From: Nitrospina sp.
GTDB taxonomy: Bacteria > Nitrospinota > Nitrospinia > Nitrospinales > VA-1
DNA: 9,221 nucleotides
Assembly: GCA_018647025.1 (NCBI GenBank)
Contig: JABGTQ010000248.1
Span: 1-9,221, forward strand
Direction: 5' to 3'
A program made the position numbers and the translations under genes. This document shows positions 6,790 to 9,221 of this stretch, piece by piece. Under the pieces are notes generated by a model, which was not told the DNA's origin, ran no database searches, and worked only from the letters and a program-made list of their open reading frames with translations. The stretch's first letter is position 1, and each line of letters begins with the position of its first letter.

Positions 6790-8775
6790 TCAACCTGCTA
6801 TCTTCTTCCGCAATTCAGCAATTCGGTCACGTAATTCAGCCGCACGTTCAAATTCGAGTGATTCCGCTGCTTCACGCATTTCATTCTCAAATTCAGCAAT
6901 TTTTTCTTCCATTTTAATCACTGTTTCGTAGACTGGACTTTCTTCTGCAGTGTAAGAATCGCTTTCCAGCATGTCATTCATTTCAACAGGCGCAAAGGAC
7001 GGTGCGATTTTCCGGAAAATAGTTTTCGGAACAATACCGTGTTTTTTATTGTAAGCTACCTGTTTCTTACGGCGTGAATCAGTGAGGTCGAGTGTGATTT
7101 GCATTGATGCTGTAACCCTGTCTGCATACATGATTACAAGTCCGTTGACATTACGTGAGGCGCGTCCGGAGGTTTGAACAAGTGAACGTACTGATCGCAA
7201 AAATCCCTCTTTATCCGCATCAAAAATCCCGACCAGCGATACTTCCGGCAAATCCAAACCTTCGCGCAGAAGGTTTATTCCTACCAAAACGTCAAATTCA
7301 CCCGCCCTTAGATCGTGTAAAATTTGGGTTCGTTCCACCACATCCACATCTGAGTGGATATAGCGTACTCTCACATCAAGATCGTTATAATATTCCGTGA
7401 GGTCTTCTGCCATACGTTTAGTGAGTGTGGTGACAAGCACACGCTCCTTGCGTTTGGCCCGCAGACGTATTTCATGCAGCATATCATCCACCTGACCGAG
7501 CACCGGTCGTATTTCAATTACCGGTTCAAGCAAACCTGTGGGACGCACCACAAGTTCCGCCATTTGTCCTTCTGTCTCCTCCATTTCATAATCTCCCGGA
7601 GTTGCAGAAACATAAATCAATCTTTGCGGAAACTCCACAAATTCAGGAAACTGCAACGGCCGGTTATCCACTGCAGAAGGCAGCCGGAATCCGTGTTCAA
7701 CAAGGGTAGATTTTCTCGAATAATCCCCGCGGTACATCGCTCTAAGTTGAGGCAGAGTCATGTGACTTTCGTCGATAAATATCAAAGAATCATCCGGAAA
7801 ATAATTGAGCAAAGTGGCGGGAGGAGTTCCGGCCGCGCGCCGATCCATGATACGGCTGTAATTTTCAATTCCGGAACAGGAACCGGTTTGTTCAATCATT
7901 TCTAGATCATACTCCGTGCGCTGCAAAAGGCGCTGAGCTTCCAGAATTTTATTGTTTGCATGGAGGTCTTCGAGACGTTCACGGAGTTCTTCCCGGATTA
8001 AACGTAAAGTTTCCGGAACATGTTCTGCAGGCGCGACATAGTGCGAAGCGGGATAAATAACAAAATGCTGATATGACATTTGCTTTTTCCCTGTCAAAGG
8101 ATCGAAGCGGACAAGACTTTCAATTTCATCGCCAAACAGTTCCAATCGAATTGCAGATTCTGCTTCCGCCAGATAAATATCTATCACATCGCCACGTACC
8201 CGAAAAGTTCCTCTATGAAAGTCAATATCGTTTCTGGTATAAAGTAACTCTACCAGTCTCGCTACAATAACCTGCCTTGAAAGGCGTTCTCCCACTTTAA
8301 ATATCAGCAGCATTTTTTCATATTTTTCCGGCGACCCAATTCCGTAAATGCAGGACACACTGGCGACAATCAGTACATCTCTGCGCTCCAGCAGAGAACG
8401 AGTTGCCGACAAGCGTAGGCGGTCAAGGTTATCATTTAGCGCTGTGTCTTTTTCGATGTAAAGATCGCGGCTCGGAACGTAAGCTTCCGGCTGATAGTAG
8501 TCATAATAACTAACAAAATATTCGACTGCATTTTCGGGGAAGAAATTTTGGAATTCGTTATAAAGCTGGGCTGCAAGGGTTTTATTATGTGCAATAACCA
8601 GGGTGGGACGCTGTAGCTGTTGAACTACATTTGCCATTGCGAATGTTTTTCCAGAACCGGTAATTCCCAACAAAACCTGATGTTTATGTTTTTGTTCAAC
8701 ACCATTCACCAAAGTCTCAATTGCCTGAGGTTGATCTCCGGCTGGTTTGAAGTCAGATTGAAGATTAAATTCCAT
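6790..8775 (-). CDS. uvrB: Excinuclease ABC subunit B
   Basis: UvrB is the damage-verifying DNA helicase-like ATPase of nucleotide excision repair. It is loaded by UvrA and recruits UvrC. The 661 residues match the family's usual length. Seen in order are Walker A 'GITGSGKT' (37-44), the damage-probing beta-hairpin region 'YYDYYQPEAYVP' (90-101), the DEAD-type box DESH (335-338) and 'YVSATPGDYE'. These are followed by 'GINLLREGLDLPEVSLVGIFDADKEGFLRS' and motif VI Q534-T-S-G-R-A-S-R541. A C-terminal UVR coiled coil (about 625-660, rich in Glu/Arg/Ala) is the UvrC/UvrA contact. Start: ATG at 8773-8775, with an AAGAG-type ribosome-binding site about 10 bases upstream. It follows truA by 11 bp and is probably co-transcribed with it. 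The motif VI Ser residues are unusual (see findings). No SOS box is visible in the short gap. Confidence 0.98.
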   Translation of the reverse strand: MEFNLQSDFKPAGDQPQAIETLVNGVEQKHKHQVLLGITGSGKTFAMANVVQQLQRPTLVIAHNKTLAAQLYNEFQNFFPENAVEYFVSYYDYYQPEAYVPSRDLYIEKDTALNDNLDRLRLSATRSLLERRDVLIVASVSCIYGIGSPEKYEKMLLIFKVGERLSRQVIVARLVELLYTRNDIDFHRGTFRVRGDVIDIYLAEAESAIRLELFGDEIESLVRFDPLTGKKQMSYQHFVIYPASHYVAPAEHVPETLRLIREELRERLEDLHANNKILEAQRLLQRTEYDLEMIEQTGSCSGIENYSRIMDRRAAGTPPATLLNYFPDDSLIFIDESHMTLPQLRAMYRGDYSRKSTLVEHGFRLPSAVDNRPLQFPEFVEFPQRLIYVSATPGDYEMEETEGQMAELVVRPTGLLEPVIEIRPVLGQVDDMLHEIRLRAKRKERVLVTTLTKRMAEDLTEYYNDLDVRVRYIHSDVDVVERTQILHDLRAGEFDVLVGINLLREGLDLPEVSLVGIFDADKEGFLRSVRSLVQTSGRASRNVNGLVIMYADRVTASMQITLDLTDSRRKKQVAYNKKHGIVPKTIFRKIAPSFAPVEMNDMLESDSYTAEESPVYETVIKMEEKIAEFENEMREAAESLEFERAAELRDRIAELRKKIAG

Positions 8776-8786
8776 AGATTTATCTC

Positions 8787-9221
8787 TTAATTATCAATCA
8801 CTTCCTTTGGCCATTTGATCATTCCCTGCGGATAAATCACATTCAAGGAATACAGTCCATGGGCCGGTGCGGTAATTCCGGCTAACTTGCGTTGACCGCT
8901 TTCAAGAGCTTCAGCAACATCATCAACGTTTTTACGGCCCTGCCCTACTTCAACCAAAGTTCCGGTAATTATACGTACCATATGCTGCAGAAACGAATTT
9001 GCTTCAAATTCAATTTGCAGGGTAGAGTAGCGGAAACGCTTTTTGCTGATCAATATTTCACGAATATTTTTAAGCGGACTTGGAGAAGAACAATTTGCGG
9101 CGCGAAATGCGGAAAAATCGTGCTCTCCGATTAATATTTGCGCTGCTTGCTCCATCCTCTTTATGTCTAAAGGCTGATTAATCCACCAGCTTTGCTTGCG
9201 GGAAAAGGCTGGCTGATAAGG
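8787..9221 (-). CDS. truA: tRNA pseudouridine synthase A, C-terminal part (5' truncated by window)
   Basis: TruA makes pseudouridine at positions 38-40 of the tRNA anticodon stem. The frame is open to the window edge, giving 144 residues plus the TAA stop. The ATG at 9153-9155 is internal, because the residues before it also match the family ('W-W-I-N-Q-P-L-D-I-K-R'). Family landmarks are 'M-E-Q-A-A-Q-I-L-I-G-E-H-D-F-S-A-F-R', then 'Q-I-E-F-E-A-N-S-F-L-Q-H-M-V-R-I-I-T-G-T-L-V-E-V-G-Q-G' (the conserved third motif), and 'APAHGLYSLNVIYP' near the C terminus. The catalytic Asp lies in the N-terminal half, outside the window, so activity cannot be judged. The stop is 11 bp before the uvrB start. 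Confidence 0.95.
   Translation of the reverse strand, partial: PYQPAFSRKQSWWINQPLDIKRMEQAAQILIGEHDFSAFRAANCSSPSPLKNIREILISKKRFRYSTLQIEFEANSFLQHMVRIITGTLVEVGQGRKNVDDVAEALESGQRKLAGITAPAHGLYSLNVIYPQGMIKWPKEVIDN

Noticed and set aside
6810..6905. Repeated CAATTCAGCAATTC-like segments near the uvrB end
   Set aside because: They encode the repetitive Glu/Ala/Arg heptads of the UVR coiled coil, so protein sequence explains them rather than a DNA repeat.
7354..7905. 183-codon plus-strand frame inside uvrB
   Set aside because: It lies wholly antisense within the strongly conserved uvrB coding region and looks like no protein family; it is a shadow of uvrB.

Overview
The window looks like bacterial chromosome from a Gram-negative-type organism of moderately low GC. 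The evidence is a surface-glycan gene set with a heptosyltransferase-family (GT9) enzyme, next to housekeeping truA and uvrB. I cannot place the phylum. There are no RNA genes, CRISPR arrays, insertion sequences or other recognisable mobile elements.

Layout. (1) Positions 2-2312, plus strand: the end of a glycan biosynthesis operon. It holds the C-terminal end of a probable GT4-type glycosyltransferase, a zinc-ribbon class I SAM methyltransferase and a GT9 glycosyltransferase. The three are linked by two ATGA stop/start overlaps, so they are probably co-translated. (2) Positions 2322-4088, minus strand: a polytopic membrane protein of about 588 residues that resembles the LIC_10190 family. 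It is convergent with the GT9 gene across 9 bp. (3) Positions 4089-4476: a very AT-rich 388-bp divergent intergenic region with short dyad symmetries, TATAAT-like hexamers and a possible gene remnant. (4) Positions 4477-6600, plus strand: a large radical SAM protein with an N-terminal cobalamin-binding-like Rossmann domain and an unrecognised C-terminal domain of about 200 residues. (5) Positions 6601-6789: a short non-coding gap between convergent genes. (6) Positions 6790-9221, minus strand: uvrB, preceded by the 3' part of truA. The two are 11 bp apart and probably one transcript.

How the genes fit together. The first three genes probably build and decorate a cell-surface oligosaccharide: two glycosyl transfers and one methyl transfer to a sugar or carrier-linked intermediate. 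The membrane protein and the radical SAM protein are divergently transcribed from the same AT-rich spacer. They are the least characterised part of the window, and whether they act with the glycan genes or form their own module is inference. The truA-uvrB pair is core genome and marks the edge of the accessory stretch. In hand counts of single 60-base lines, GC was about 40-53% in uvrB, 40% in the radical SAM gene, 35% in the membrane-protein gene and 20% in the intergenic region. This fits a conserved backbone next to a variable locus, but it is only a sample.
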